From Chitinophaga sedimenti (GTDB lineage: Bacteria > Bacteroidota > Bacteroidia > Chitinophagales > Chitinophagaceae): a DNA stretch of 64,000 nucleotides. The stretch covers positions 3,038,001 through 3,102,000 of the forward strand of contig NZ_JAKUKA010000001.1 of NCBI RefSeq assembly GCF_023156195.1, in the 5' to 3' direction. The position numbers and the translations under genes are program-made. A model generated the notes under the pieces. The model was not told where the DNA came from. It searched no databases and saw only the letters and a program-made list of their open reading frames with translations. Shown in pieces: positions 32,238-43,020 of the stretch; positions within the stretch are counted from its first letter, which is position 1, and the number at the start of each line of letters is the position of its first letter.

Positions 32238-33058
32238 ATGACACCAAAAGCACTTTTTACTTACAAAGGTGAACGCGTTATGAATACAAAGAAACGAAGA
32301 AAGCACTCCTGGCAACCATTTACTGCCGGTATTCTCGTGGTGATGATGCTGGTATCCGGTTTTGTGTATTATGACCATAACCGCGTACAGCGCCCCAGTT
32401 CTACGGCTACGGCCGAAGAGCTGCGCGACCACTACCGCGCTCACCAATGCCAGCCCGGCAGCCGTAAAACGCTTCCCCTGGCCGACGGTACGCAGGTGAC
32501 GCTCAACGGACAAACCACGTTGTATGTTCCGAACGACTATGGTCGTAACGGTAGCCGCACGCTTATCCTGAACGGCGAAGCATTTTTTGAGATCCCCCGC
32601 AGCCGCGATTTGTTCACCATTAAGTCCGATAAACTGATCACCACCGGTTATGGCGGCTCTGTTCGCGTACGCACCGCCGAAAACCAGGCCGGCGCTACCG
32701 TGCACGTGCTGAACGGACAGTTTACGGTGAAAAAGCCTACCACTCTCCCACCGATAACCAGCCCGAAATGCTGGAACGCGGCAACGAAATCCTGTTTAAC
32801 CGCGACATCGACCTGATGGAAAAGGAAACGTATGATCCGGCTGCGCTGGAAGAATGGAAAAAGGGAAAACTGGTACTGAATAATGTACCCTTGCAGGCGG
32901 CTATCAATAAACTGCAGGATTGGTATGGTGTAGAGATCAGCATCCGCGGAAATGCACAAGATGTAGGGTTAATTTCCGCCAGTTTCGATAACCGGCCTTT
33001 ACAGGAAGTGTTATCGTCCCTGAAAGAAAGCACCGGCTTAAAGTATAAGATCCGCTAG
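32238..33058 (+). CDS. FecR/DUF4974-type protein lacking a full anti-sigma domain (one frame break)
   Basis: Repaired length is about 273 residues from ATG 32238. A short cytosolic tail of about 25 residues precedes one membrane helix (about 28-46). The periplasmic FecR domain shows TLPLADGTQVTLNG and RTLILNGEAFFEIP, followed by the C-terminal DUF4974-type ending PLQEVLSSLKESTGLKYKIR. The frame breaks near 32740, where an A is missing in GTGAAAAAG. Typical Bacteroidota FecR anti-sigma factors carry about 80 cytosolic residues and sit beside an ECF sigma gene and a SusC-like receptor. Neither is present here. Confidence 0.75.
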
Positions 33059-34263
33059 TTACCCAGGCGCTCGAACGAGAACACGGGCGCCAGTTCATTT
33101 TTTTTTTACCCGGATTAAATCTGTAACAATCCCCGCGGCCACCGGCTAAAAGTAATGCCGTTGCCGCCAAAGCCCAGCGCAAAGTAGGTGTGTTTCATCG
33201 GCGCGTATTCTCCAATATAGGGCAAGCCGTCTTTCGTTGTTCCGAAAGTACCCGTCCATTCAAACTCCGGCAAAAACTCCAGCTTCGGGAACAGTTCGTT
33301 AAAGTCGCCCAGCAACTGACGGGATTTACTTTTGAGCAGCTTATCGCGTTTAAGCGGGTTGTAGTAATCTACGTCACGGCCGCCGATCAGCAAACGATTA
33401 TCGTAAGTGGTACGCATATACCTGTAAGGATTGCGCGTTTCCCACAGCAGGCAGTTCTCATGCCAGAACTCTTTCTGGTTGTGGGTTTCACTTAACAGCA
33501 CATAGGTACCTTTCAGGTCAACTACTTTCTCTTTTATATATTGAACTGACTCATAACCGGTTGCGATGACCAGTTTCTTTGTCTGTACTTTTTGCCCGTT
33601 ATGCGTGGTGAGTGTTACACTACGCGGGTTAATCGCTATATCGTTCACCTTTGTACGATCATATACAGCAGCGCCCTGCTGCAAACAGTATTGCAGCAAC
33701 GCATGGGTAAGTGTATAAGCATCGGTATATGCCGCGCGCTGCGAATAGATCGCCGCAGGCGCTTCAAATCCCATATTCTTTTTTCACCGGCCTTTGGTCC
33801 ACCACTCCACTTCCAGCCCATGTTTATCCCGCGCAGCAAATTCCTTCTCCAGCATAGCTAAATGTTGCGGCGCCGAAGCGAAATATAAACTCCGCTTGGG
33901 TTCAAACTCTTTTACTTTCAGTTTGCGGGTAATCCTTTCTACATCGGTGATGGATTGCGCGCAGGCATGGTAAGCTTTAACAGCATGCGATACACCTACC
34001 TTCTCCATCAGCTGATGAAGCGGTACATCAATTTCATATTGTAAAAGAGAAGTGCTGGCGCAGGTGCTTCCGAGACCAACCGTGCGCGCATCCAGCACGG
34101 TGCAGGAGATACCTGCATTGATCAGTGCGTAAGCCGTTAAGGCGCCGGAAATACCAGCGCCAATGACTGCTACGTCTGTACGTATATTGTTCTCGAGCTT
34201 AGGGTAATTGTATGGCAGCCCGTATCGCACCAGCGAATAAGGGAGTCCTGCATGTAATATCAT
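33055..34263 (-). CDS. FAD-dependent oxidoreductase, DadA/glycine-oxidase-like (three frame breaks)
   Basis: Starts MILHAGLPYSLVRYG. The Rossmann FAD motif is VAVIGAGISGALTAYAL (about 31-47). LVIATGYES and the C-terminal YFALGFGGNGITFS are family hallmarks. Breaks lie near 33782, 33150 and in the ten-T run at 33099-33108. After repair the protein ends ELAPVFSFERLGN at a stop directly abutting the convergent FecR-like stop. Length is about 402 residues. The substrate is probably an amine or amino acid, but this cannot be set from sequence. Confidence 0.82.
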
Positions 34264-34334
34264 GGGATTGGAACGGTGTATCTTTTCGTCTTTCTATTGT
34301 TCGCGCGTTCTATTGCTTTGACTCCCGAAAACAG

Positions 34335-34697
34335 TTAGTCACGGGTAGCATACGCAGTATTCTCGTAGCTTTCGTGTACCGACATCTTACGGATAAAGTT
34401 ATAAAGCGTATCGCCTTCGTAGTCAGCATAAGTGCCAAAGGCGTTCATCAGGTAACCCGTGTTGCCGGATTCATCTTCAATCAGGTAAACCACTGCCGGA
34501 TCCGCATACCGTGAACCAGTAGGAATCTGAAGGGTTTCAATAATACGCAGTTCTTCGGGGGTGTACTTACGGGTGTTTTCCTGCAGCCTTGCGCGACCGT
34601 CATTACGTAATACGAATTCCTGGCCGTAGCCACGTGCTTTCAATTCTTCGATGAGGCTGCTCAATGAGGTAGTGCCGGTTGTAACTTGCTGAGCCAT
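34335..34697 (-). CDS. small conserved-looking protein of unknown function
   Basis: 120 residues with an intact frame, no signal peptide or membrane helix. The N-terminal third (SSLIEELKARGYGQEFVLRN) looks like an amphipathic helix and strand. The rest, with YTPEELRIIETLQIP and a compact acidic region VVYLIEDESGNTGYLMNAFG, looks globular. I do not recognise a named family. The 230 bases upstream hold no gene. Confidence 0.7.
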   Translation of the reverse strand: MAQQVTTGTTSLSSLIEELKARGYGQEFVLRNDGRARLQENTRKYTPEELRIIETLQIPTGSRYADPAVVYLIEDESGNTGYLMNAFGTYADYEGDTLYNFIRKMSVHESYENTAYATRD

Positions 34698-34927
34698 ACT
34701 TTCCTGAGTTTAATGTTTGATAAATATTGGTTTCTGTCGTTTCCGTGCCAGATGGTGATTAACGTTTGCAAAAAGCAGACCAGCTGCCGGGGTCTATAAT
34801 ACTTGGGGTATTTCTACTGCAAATAACGGTCATTTCGGCGACATAATACCAATCACATGGATAAAACAGATCAGATTGAGGATTTTGGGTAACAAATGGT
34901 GTAAAGCTGGTGATGGATGACATAAAA

Positions 34928-34954
34928 AATTCGGGACCCGGTGAGTCCCGAATT
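34928..34954 (-). terminator. terminator after the TIM-barrel lipoprotein gene
   Basis: A perfect 10-base stem AATTCGGGAC/GTCCCGAATT with a 7-base loop is followed by TTTTTTA on the minus strand. Confidence 0.85.
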
Positions 34955-34974
34955 CATATATACAAAAATTGTAT

Positions 34975-36010
34975 CTATGCCAGCTGGCTCCTTACTTTAA
35001 TGAGTAGGTCGCGCGTTTTCTTCACCCCTCGGCTTCCGACAGTTTACTGCCCTCGTACTCGATGCCGATATGCCCGGTATAGCCCGCTTCCTTCACGATC
35101 TTCAGCATTTTCGCGTAATCGGTGTCGGTACAGTTACCGGCGTCGTCGAAGTCGTGGGTTTTAGCACTTACGCCTTTTGCAAAAGGCATCAGCTCCTGTA
35201 CACCCAGGTAACGGTCGTATTCTTCCAGGCAGGTTGTTTTAGCCCAGGCCTCCGGGGTATTGGCCTCCGGCTTGGAACGGTTGATACAGAAATTGCCGAA
35301 ATCGGGCAGCGTTCCGCAGCCGGGACGATTCACCGCTTTCATCACCCCCGCCAACCATTTGCCGTTAGAGGAATAGCCGCCGTGGTTTTCCACGATTACA
35401 CCAATGTTATAGTCTTTGGCGAAGTCGGTCAGTTTTCCCAGGCCTTCAGCCGCGTTCTTCGCTACTTCTTCCGCGGTACCCGCTCCGGCCGCATTTACGC
35501 GAATAGAGTGGCAACCCAGAACTGCGCGGCTTCTACCCATTTATAGTGATTCTCTACCGCTTTCAGACGGGCCTTTGCGTCTTTATCCCCCAGCTCTCCT
35601 TCCCCGTCGCACATAATGAGCACACTGCGTACGCCATTGTCGTCGCAGCGCTTCTTCATTTCGCCGAGATAGGTTTTATCCTTCGCCTTGTCTTTGAAAA
35701 ACTGGTTCACATACTCCACCGCCTGTATATCGAATTCTTTTTTCGCCCGCACGGCAAAATCCAGGTGGTCCATTTCTTTGGCGAAGATCGCCTTGTGAAA
35801 CGACCATTCCGCCAGGGAAATATCAAATGCCCAGGCAGCCGCGCCGGCGCCCTGCACACTGGTATCCGGACCTGCCGTACCGCTGTCGGACCCGGGCGTT
35901 TTGCCCGCATTGTTACAGGCCGCCAGGAAAGCAGGTCCCAGGCCAACACCGGCCGTAAATACGCTCAGCTGGCGCAGGAAATTTCTACGATTGTGGAAGT
36001 TGTGATTCAT
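34975..36010 (-). CDS. Tat-exported lipoprotein, sugar phosphate isomerase/epimerase-like TIM barrel (two frame breaks)
   Basis: Start ATG 36010 ([18 protein letters not shown]). The twin-arginine motif RRNFLRQ is followed by a lipobox FLAAC, so the protein should be folded before export and lipid-anchored. The body is an AP-endonuclease-2/xylose-isomerase-like barrel: [29 protein letters not shown] with a metal-ligand Glu, [14 protein letters not shown] and [14 protein letters not shown]. Breaks lie near 35535 and 35022. After repair it ends KVRSQLA at 34975. Length is about 345 residues. It follows the SusCD operon but is separated from it by a terminator. Confidence 0.83.
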
Positions 36011-36151
36011 GGGTTGTTGTGGTTTAGTAACGTGGATTGATATATGTTTTTGAAAATACGGATTATTTTCGAAAAAAAAGGGGAAAAGTGAAGGGATGTA
36101 CAAGTGTGCAACGGGGGCCGATAAGAGCGTTGCAGCCGGGTTCATAAAAAA

Positions 36152-36173
36152 GCCGGCCCAGTAAAGGGCCGGC
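36152..36173 (-). terminator. terminator of the SusCD operon
   Basis: A perfect 8-base stem GCCGGCCC/GGGCCGGC with a 6-base loop is followed on minus by TTTTTT. It lies 40 bases past the last gene of the operon. Confidence 0.9.
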
Positions 36174-36212
36174 CGTCGCTTTCTTCAACCAAAATTCCAG
36201 TGCGGAAGATCT

Positions 36213-37159
36213 TTAAGGCTTGCGGTCCACACCCGTATTCATGGTGATCGTCCGGTGCCGCCCGCGTACAGCGTTACCGCGAACGTAGCGTTCACATTGC
36301 GGTTGGCCGTTGTAAAAGCAGCCGGGATGCGGTAATACGATGATACATCGCCGTTCACCGTGAAGTACGGGAACTTCGCGAGGTTCGGATGCCCGAACTC
36401 AATGGTACTATCGGTGCGCACCTCCTTGAAATAGGGATTATACTTCTGGAAGTGCGGCCGGTCGCCACGATAAACGACTTCGCCTTTGGCGGGATTAAAT
36501 GATTTGCCCAGCCTGTCTTTAAATTTAATGATGATTTTATGCGGCCCCGCCGGATCACGCTCCACGGTCATCGGCATTTGTCCGCCCGCAAACACATCTT
36601 GGAAATTCGTTTCCGAACCATTGTCAGATGTAGTTACTGTACGCCTTTGCACCTCGTACGTCACTTTCGGGTTCACCTGTATTTCACCCGCGTTTTTGAT
36701 AATGCGGGTGCCGCTGATGTTCGATACCTGCACATCAAACACGTACCGGCCACTGTTCCAGTACTCTGTCGCCGCCGACAATACCATGCGGCCACCATTC
36801 TCGACGATCTCGAACGGCCGTTTGCTCGCCCGGGCCAGTTTCTTATTGAGCAATTCCACGGTAGTGTCGTTCGATGTTAATTCCGCCAGGTACACGGTGA
36901 TTTCCTTCGGTGCAAGGTCATTGCTGTCAAGTACTTTACCGGTCGATTTATCGCGGATCTCCAGCAGCTTTACTTTCACGGGCAAGGTAGACCCGTCGGC
37001 CTCAATAGCGGGCGAATAAGCACTGATGCCCTGCGTTACGTTAAAGGGCCGCGGGCGGTAGGTAAATTTGTCGCTGATAAACCCCTCGGGCACTTTCTCG
37101 CAGGCCACAACACCGGCAATACCCAATACCAGCGCCATTATACAATATTTCAATTTCAT
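36213..37159 (-). CDS. DUF5007-like lipoprotein of the SusCD operon (frame break at 3' end)
   Basis: A lipoprotein: MKLKYCIMALVLGIAGVVAC puts the acylated Cys at 20. The mature part begins EKVPEGFISDKFTYRPRPFNV and appears to be a stack of beta domains, as in surface accessory proteins of Sus-type systems. The frame shifts near 36250, where GGTGRSP should read GTITMNTGVDRKP, ending at 36213. Length is about 315 residues. It is the last of four co-directional genes and probably sits on the outer leaflet of the outer membrane. The family name is inferred from the N-terminal pattern. Confidence 0.7.
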
Positions 37160-37185
37160 AAAATGATGTTTAAATGACTGGAATA

Positions 37186-37854
37186 TCAGAACCGTACGAA
37201 GCGGTGCTGGTTGTTTAACACATGCAACAGCGGCCCTGCCCCGTCGCGGGTTTCAATGCCGGTGGTCTGGCAGCGTACCGTTACATCATACCCCGGATCG
37301 TTGGCCGGCGGCGGATTGTTGGGATCATCGATCGTACCCCGCACGTTGATGAAAAACATAAAGTACACCGGTGTTACGGTTGTAGTATACCCCGTTTGCC
37401 GCACTTTACGATACGCCCGCTGCTGACCGGTCTTAGCTTTAATACCTACCGGATCTTCACCCGTCAGCGCACTCATAGGCAACTTGTCAGCGAAGAAGTA
37501 CTGCCTTAAGGAATCGGCGGTAATGTCTTTATACAAACTGTCCATCGTATACTTGGCATTTTCATCGATCTGCTGTTTCGCAGCCCTGCGCATCTCCATA
37601 TACAGGTTGATGGAGCGGTTCGTCGGCACGAAAATGGTGCCCACGCTGTTCACCTCTTCCTGCAGGTTGTAATGATCAATGATCATCACCAGCGTGTCGA
37701 AGCTCTTCCAGGAATGGTTCTTCAGGTACTCGTATGCGGTAAGCGGCGTTTTCGCGGAGTGTACCCCGTCGTCCGTGAGGTAGTCGGCCTTTTTACAGGC
37801 GATGGCAAGCAAAAAAATGCTGCAGGCGGCCAGTAGCCATATTTTCATATTCAT
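37186..37854 (-). CDS. fasciclin-like lipoprotein of the SusCD operon
   Basis: 222 residues with an intact frame. The lipoprotein signal MKIWLLAACSIFLLAIACKK places the Cys near 20. LTAYEYLKNHSWKSFDTLVMIIDHYNL and VGTIFVPTNRSINLYM resemble the H1/H2 pattern of fasciclin (FAS1) domains that accompany many SusCD pairs. The spacings to SusD (17 bases) and to the DUF5007-like gene (26 bases) mark one transcript. The role is probably surface ligand binding or stabilisation. Confidence 0.72.
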   Translation of the reverse strand: MNMKIWLLAACSIFLLAIACKKADYLTDDGVHSAKTPLTAYEYLKNHSWKSFDTLVMIIDHYNLQEEVNSVGTIFVPTNRSINLYMEMRRAAKQQIDENAKYTMDSLYKDITADSLRQYFFADKLPMSALTGEDPVGIKAKTGQQRAYRKVRQTGYTTTVTPVYFMFFINVRGTIDDPNNPPPANDPGYDVTVRCQTTGIETRDGAGPLLHVLNNQHRFVRF

Positions 37855-37871
37855 AAGTTCGTTTTTGATAT

Positions 37872-39356
37872 TTAGAATCGGGTAGACCAGTACGGCGTTT
37901 GTTCCAGCTTCGCGCTCATGTTGATGAGCACGGGATCCAGCGGCCAGTAGTACTTGCCCTGTGTGAATTCCAGGTCGCTCATTTTGCCAGGCAGTTTGTT
38001 AATGCCGGTTTTGCGCATCAACCGAATGATGTCATAAAAGCGATGGCCTTCGAGGAATAATTCCCGCGCACGTTCTTCGATGATGTTTTCGAACAGGGCA
38101 TCGTCCGGGCCCACCCAATCGCCGATACCGGCTGCACCGCGGATAAGGTTCAACGCAGCACGCGCCTCACCGTATTTAGCCGTCGCTGCCAGCGCTTCGG
38201 CGCGCAGCAGGATGATATCAGACAGGCGGAATACGATGATGTTGTTACGCGCAACAGGACCGGTGTTATTTGGCTGCAGGTAATAGATGTTCGAATACTT
38301 GATGCAGATAGCCTCTTCCACGCTGTTGTAAAACGCAAAACCACTGCGCAGGCGACGGTCTGTGGTATCGGCAAACAAGCGATGCACACGTACGGTATCC
38401 AACCCGAACGTAGGGTTACCGATCACCGTTTTAAGGTAAGGCGCGCGCAGCGTACGGAAAGCGATGCCGTCACCGGCTCCTTCGCTCTCGTCACTCATTG
38501 CAATTTCAAAAATGCCTTCACTGGAATGTTTCGCGAACATGCCCGGTACGTTGTTGCGATCAGCCAGTGCAAGACCGCCATACGCGATCACAGAATCGGC
38601 CGCGGGCACTACGTTCGCGTATTCGCCCATCCAGGCGTAAATATGTGCTTTCAGCGCAAAGGCGGATGTTTTATTGGCGCGTACACCGGCATCCGCGGCG
38701 TTGGGATTCGAGTATTGCATGTTCGCAATGGCAAGGTCCACATCTTTTAACGCCTGCGCCAGCACTTCGGCCTGTGGCGAGCGTGCCAGGTCTTCCGCAT
38801 CGGCCAGGTTAGGCACCGATTTTAATACCAACGGCACATCGCCCCAGATGCGGGCCATGTAGAAGTACGTGAAGGCACGCATAAAATACGCTTCGCCCAG
38901 GAATGCTTTCCTTACCTGTTCGGGATTACCGGAAGTGAATTTTTCCAATGGCACTTTCGGCAGGTAGTTGATACAACGGTTCGCCTGGTCGATCACACGG
39001 TAGAAGTTGTCGTAGCGGCGGGCCACCATCATGGAACGCCAGGTGTTGGAGGCCGGCACAGGCAGGCTCCAGTTCATGGTACTGATCTGCTGCCAGTCGA
39101 TTGTTACACGGCTGGAATTGAACTCATCGGACGGCAGATCGCCGTAGCCGAAAAAGGACAGCGACCATTCACCTGAGTTGAAGGCTTTGCGGGTAAGCGC
39201 ATACATGGCGGCAGTACCGGAATTAGCTTCCGCTTCGTTTTTCCAGAAGTTCTGGTCCGTAGCGGTGCTGATTGGCTCCAGGTCCAGGAAGTCTTTACAG
39301 GAGGCGGCGCCAAGCGCAACACCACCGATAAATATATAAGCAAGTATCTTTTTCAT
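37872..39356 (-). CDS. SusD/RagB-family nutrient-binding lipoprotein
   Basis: 494 residues with an intact frame. The lipobox GAASC gives Cys20, and DFLDLEPISTATDQNFW is the usual SusD start. TPR-like helical units form the scaffold, and FLGEAYFMRAFTYFYMARIWGDVPLV is the most recognisable family segment. RARELFLEGHRFYDIIRL near the C-terminus is diagnostic. It caps the SusC channel encoded 13 bases upstream and binds the imported ligand. Confidence 0.95.
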   Translation of the reverse strand: MKKILAYIFIGGVALGAASCKDFLDLEPISTATDQNFWKNEAEANSGTAAMYALTRKAFNSGEWSLSFFGYGDLPSDEFNSSRVTIDWQQISTMNWSLPVPASNTWRSMMVARRYDNFYRVIDQANRCINYLPKVPLEKFTSGNPEQVRKAFLGEAYFMRAFTYFYMARIWGDVPLVLKSVPNLADAEDLARSPQAEVLAQALKDVDLAIANMQYSNPNAADAGVRANKTSAFALKAHIYAWMGEYANVVPAADSVIAYGGLALADRNNVPGMFAKHSSEGIFEIAMSDESEGAGDGIAFRTLRAPYLKTVIGNPTFGLDTVRVHRLFADTTDRRLRSGFAFYNSVEEAICIKYSNIYYLQPNNTGPVARNNIIVFRLSDIILLRAEALAATAKYGEARAALNLIRGAAGIGDWVGPDDALFENIIEERARELFLEGHRFYDIIRLMRKTGINKLPGKMSDLEFTQGKYYWPLDPVLINMSAKLEQTPYWSTRF

Positions 39357-39369
39357 GTTGAGGTAGTTT

Positions 39370-42300
39370 TTAGAAGATCACGTCCACGCCAAGGGTTACT
39401 TTCTTTGGTATCGGGTAGTCGTTACCGGATGAGTAGCCATCATACCCTACCGCTTCCGGGTCCGGCACGGTGGCCCGGGAAAGGATGAACACGTTATCGA
39501 GCATACCATAGAAACGAACGCTCTTCAGCTTTGCAGGCATGGTCCATTTTTCCGGCAACATATAACCGAGGCGAATGTTCTTCATCCTGAAGAAGCTGGC
39601 ATCTTCCACGAACATCGATTGTGCGATATGCCATTTATCTACGCTGTTGGTCACGAGCGCCGGGTAGGTAGCCCTGCTGCCCGCACCGTTCCAGAAGTGT
39701 ACGCCGCTGCCGAACTGGGAAGCGGGACCGGAATTGGGTCCCCATACAGCGTAAGGGTTCGAGGTACCTGCATCCTGCAGTTTATCGGATAAATAGCCGT
39801 TCCAGAGTTTGCGGCCCGCGAAGAATGTACACAGCACATCCATCGTAATTCCTTTCCAGGAAAAGGAATGCGTCATACCACCATATACTTTCGCGTTGGG
39901 ATCGCCGGCATTTATTTTATCCGGTCATCGATAATGTAATCGCCATTCTGATCGCGGCGCATCGGGTCGCCTGCCCCGAACTGCGTACCGCCATACCAGC
40001 TGATACGACGGCCGGTAAGCGGATCTACCGGCACGGCTTCATTGGAATCATAAATCCCATCTACCTGCCAAACCGAGAACTGGAACAAAGGTTGGCCCAG
40101 GGTCAGCACGCGTTCCAGCCAGGGATCGCCGAACTTAAAGTCACGGCCGCCCTGCGGCAGTTTGGTCACCATGTTCTGGTTAAAGCTGATGTTAAAGTTC
40201 GTGCGCCACTGGAAAGGTGATGTAAATGGCAGGTTCACGGTATTCAACGTGAGCTCCAGGCCCTGGTTCAATACATCCACATAGTTATCGCTCACACGGG
40301 TGTAACCGGTCGTTACCTTCACCGGGATGTTAAATACTTTGGATGCGGATTTACGATGGTAGAAATCACCGGTAAACTGTACCCTGTCTTTAAACAGGTT
40401 CAGGTCGATGCCGATGTTGTACTGCGGACTGCGTTCCCAGCTGATATTACGGGAAGCGCTGGGCGCCGCATAATCGGGATATACTACCGTAGTACCATTA
40501 TAAGATGTCATCGCGCCGGAATTGAACACCACGCCATCCAGGGTAGAACCGGGATAAGACGCATTGGTGGTCAACGGTTGAAACTGTGCATAGTACTCGC
40601 CCGGATCCATACCGGTAATACCGTAGCTACCGCGGATTTTAAAGAACGATACAATATTGTGTAGCGGCTCCATAAACGGCTCGTCGGTAGCTACCCAACC
40701 GGCAGACACTGAAGGAAATTCAGCCCAGCGGTTGTCTTTGCTGTAACGCGAAGATGCATCGCGACGGTAGTTTGCCTGGATCAGGTATTTGCCTTCATAA
40801 TCGTAGCCAAACCGGCCAAAAAACGAAAGGCGCGCACGCTGCGACAAACCCGAAGAGCCAATAAGATTCGGCCCCGCAGGTACCCCGTTCACTGTTTTCA
40901 CCGCATCCACGCTAATGCCGGAGCCACGCACCCAGCTGTTGGCGTTCGACTGCCTTTCAGCGCCCTGTCCGGCCAACGCGGTCACCGTATGTTTACCATA
41001 TGTTTTATTAAACATCAGGTAGTTCTCTATTTCATAACGGCGGTTCTGGTATACCTGGTTCTCTGCCACGTTCAGGCCGTTGTTGATGATGCCAGGTTTA
41101 AAATAATCGCGCCGCTGGTTAATGAAGTTGTACGCCACGTTGCTGTTCCATACCAGCCCCGGTACAATGGTATACAGGATGCGGCTGTTGCCGGTGAAGG
41201 AAATACTGCGGTCATCGTCCATCAGCGCGTCGTATTCACCGGTATACAGCTCCCTGTCCGCATCGGTAATCTTCCAGAACGATGAGGGGAAACCCCAGAT
41301 CGAGAACGGGTACTTCTGTTCATCGCCACGCCCATGTTTCGATTTCACAAAAGAGAAAAACAGGTCGTTGGATATTTCCACGTTTTTGGTGGGACGGAGG
41401 GACAGGTACAAACGCGGTGTGGAGCGTTGAATGTCGAAACCTTTCATGACCCCTTCCTCGCGGTAATAGTTATACGATAAGCGATATGCGAAGTTCTCGG
41501 TCGCCGCGCCCACGCTGGCGTCTACATTGTTGATCATCGCACGTTGCAGGAATAACCCCTGCCAGTCGGTATTGTTATTGAACGCTGGATTAAGACTGTC
41601 GGTAAGCATCATGTGCAGATCGTTGTTGCGCTGCCAGTCGCCCATGTCGTGTAAGATATCCATCTTCATCCGGCGTTCGGCCGCACCTACGATAATAGGC
41701 TTCATTGCAGGCTTGTCGGCCACACCGGCATAACTGCCTACACGGAATTCCGCCTTGCCGGTCTTCGGGCGTTTTGTTTTTACAATGATTACCCCGTTGG
41801 CCGCGCGTGCGCCATATATCGCAGAAGCGGAAGCATCTTTCAGAATGTCCAGTGATTCAATATCATTGGGGTTGATGCCGGATAAGGGATTGGAGAAAGT
41901 ATAGGTGCTCGAAATATCACTCACATCAAAAATCACCCCGTCGATCACATAAAGCGGCGCACTAACACCGGTGGGATTTACACTGGTGGAACCGCGTACG
42001 TTCACGATGCTGGAGCTGCCCGGTTCACCGGTGGTGCTCAATACCGTAAGACCGGCCACACGTCCCTGCAACATCGCGTCAAAGGTGGCATAAGGTGTGT
42101 TTTCAATTTCTTTTCCTTTGATAGATGCCACCGAAGAAGTGGTTTTACGGCGCTGAATATCCACGGTAACCGATGATCACCACATCGTTCAGCGACTTCA
42201 CATCTTCTTCCAGGTTGATATCAATGCCCGTACGGCCGCCCACACTGATCGTTTGCGGCAGGTAGCCCATGTAGCTCACGAGCAGTACCGCCTCACCGGA

Positions 42301-42513
42301 TTTTACCTCCAGTGAATAAGCGCCATCCGGACCGGTAGCAGTGCCCTGTTTGGTGCCTTTCTCGCGGACCACCACACCCGGCACCGGGGTGTTGGTCTTC
42401 TTATCGGTGACCCTGCCCGTTATTTTAAACTGTGCCAGCGCGGCCAGCGGCAACATCAGCAGGCAGGTCATCGCCGCTGCAAGCGCCCGTTTGAAATTTG
42501 GTTGATTCGTCAT
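39370..42513 (-). CDS. SusC/RagA-family TonB-linked outer membrane receptor (two frame breaks)
   Basis: Signal peptide MTNQPNFKRALAAAMTCLLM to about 27, then a carboxypeptidase-regulatory-like domain (FKITGRVTDKKTNTPVPGV). The plug shows DVVIIGYG, GRVAGLTVLSTTGEPGSS and PLYVIDGVIFD. A beta-barrel of more than 700 residues follows. Breaks lie near 42160, where about five bases around the GYGTVD segment seem lost, and near 39905. Repaired length is about 1045 residues. It forms the import channel with SusD and is powered by TonB-ExbBD. The substrate is unknown; no glycoside hydrolase is in the operon. Confidence 0.93.
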
Positions 42514-43020
42514 GTTGTAGTTATTAGAAGATGAAACGATGCATGAGGTCAGGGCAATAAGGAGCCGCGGGCTTCACCCGTATTTTTCCGTGGAACCATC
42601 ATTTGTTGTTTAAACGGCGCACGAATCCTTATCGAACCGTAAGTATTCGTTCCCTGCCCGCATTTTAACAGGCAAAGGCATTTGGCTGATCTGTTTTTAT
42701 GTTGTTAAAAATCCGGCCATCCATACCCTGTCTAAAGGCCAGACAGGCGACCCAATTGAGCTAATTCTTCTGCGTGTTCCTTGCTTATTGGCTGATGCGG
42801 ATGGTTAAAAAAGTACTAAGTGACGGTACACATTACCGGGGCGTTTTCACAATTAATACCAAACGTTCGCAACTATTCATAATTGTCACTATGACACTAT
42901 AAAACTAGTATGAACGGTTGCTTTCCGCTTTGCGGATTTTACCTTCTTATATGCAGATATTATTGATTTAATTTTGGGTGTAGAAGTGACACTTATGCAC
43001 ATGATAAGTAGCGCTCAATA
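42514..43020. promoter_or_regulatory. upstream region of the SusCD operon, no gene seen
   Basis: About 500 bases between recQ and susC, both on minus. A 7-base inverted repeat CCTGTCT-N7-AGACAGG lies at 42727-42747. No exact TAnnTTTG is seen on minus. The region presumably holds the SusC promoter and perhaps a regulator site. No sigma/anti-sigma pair or hybrid regulator gene is adjacent. Confidence 0.35.
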
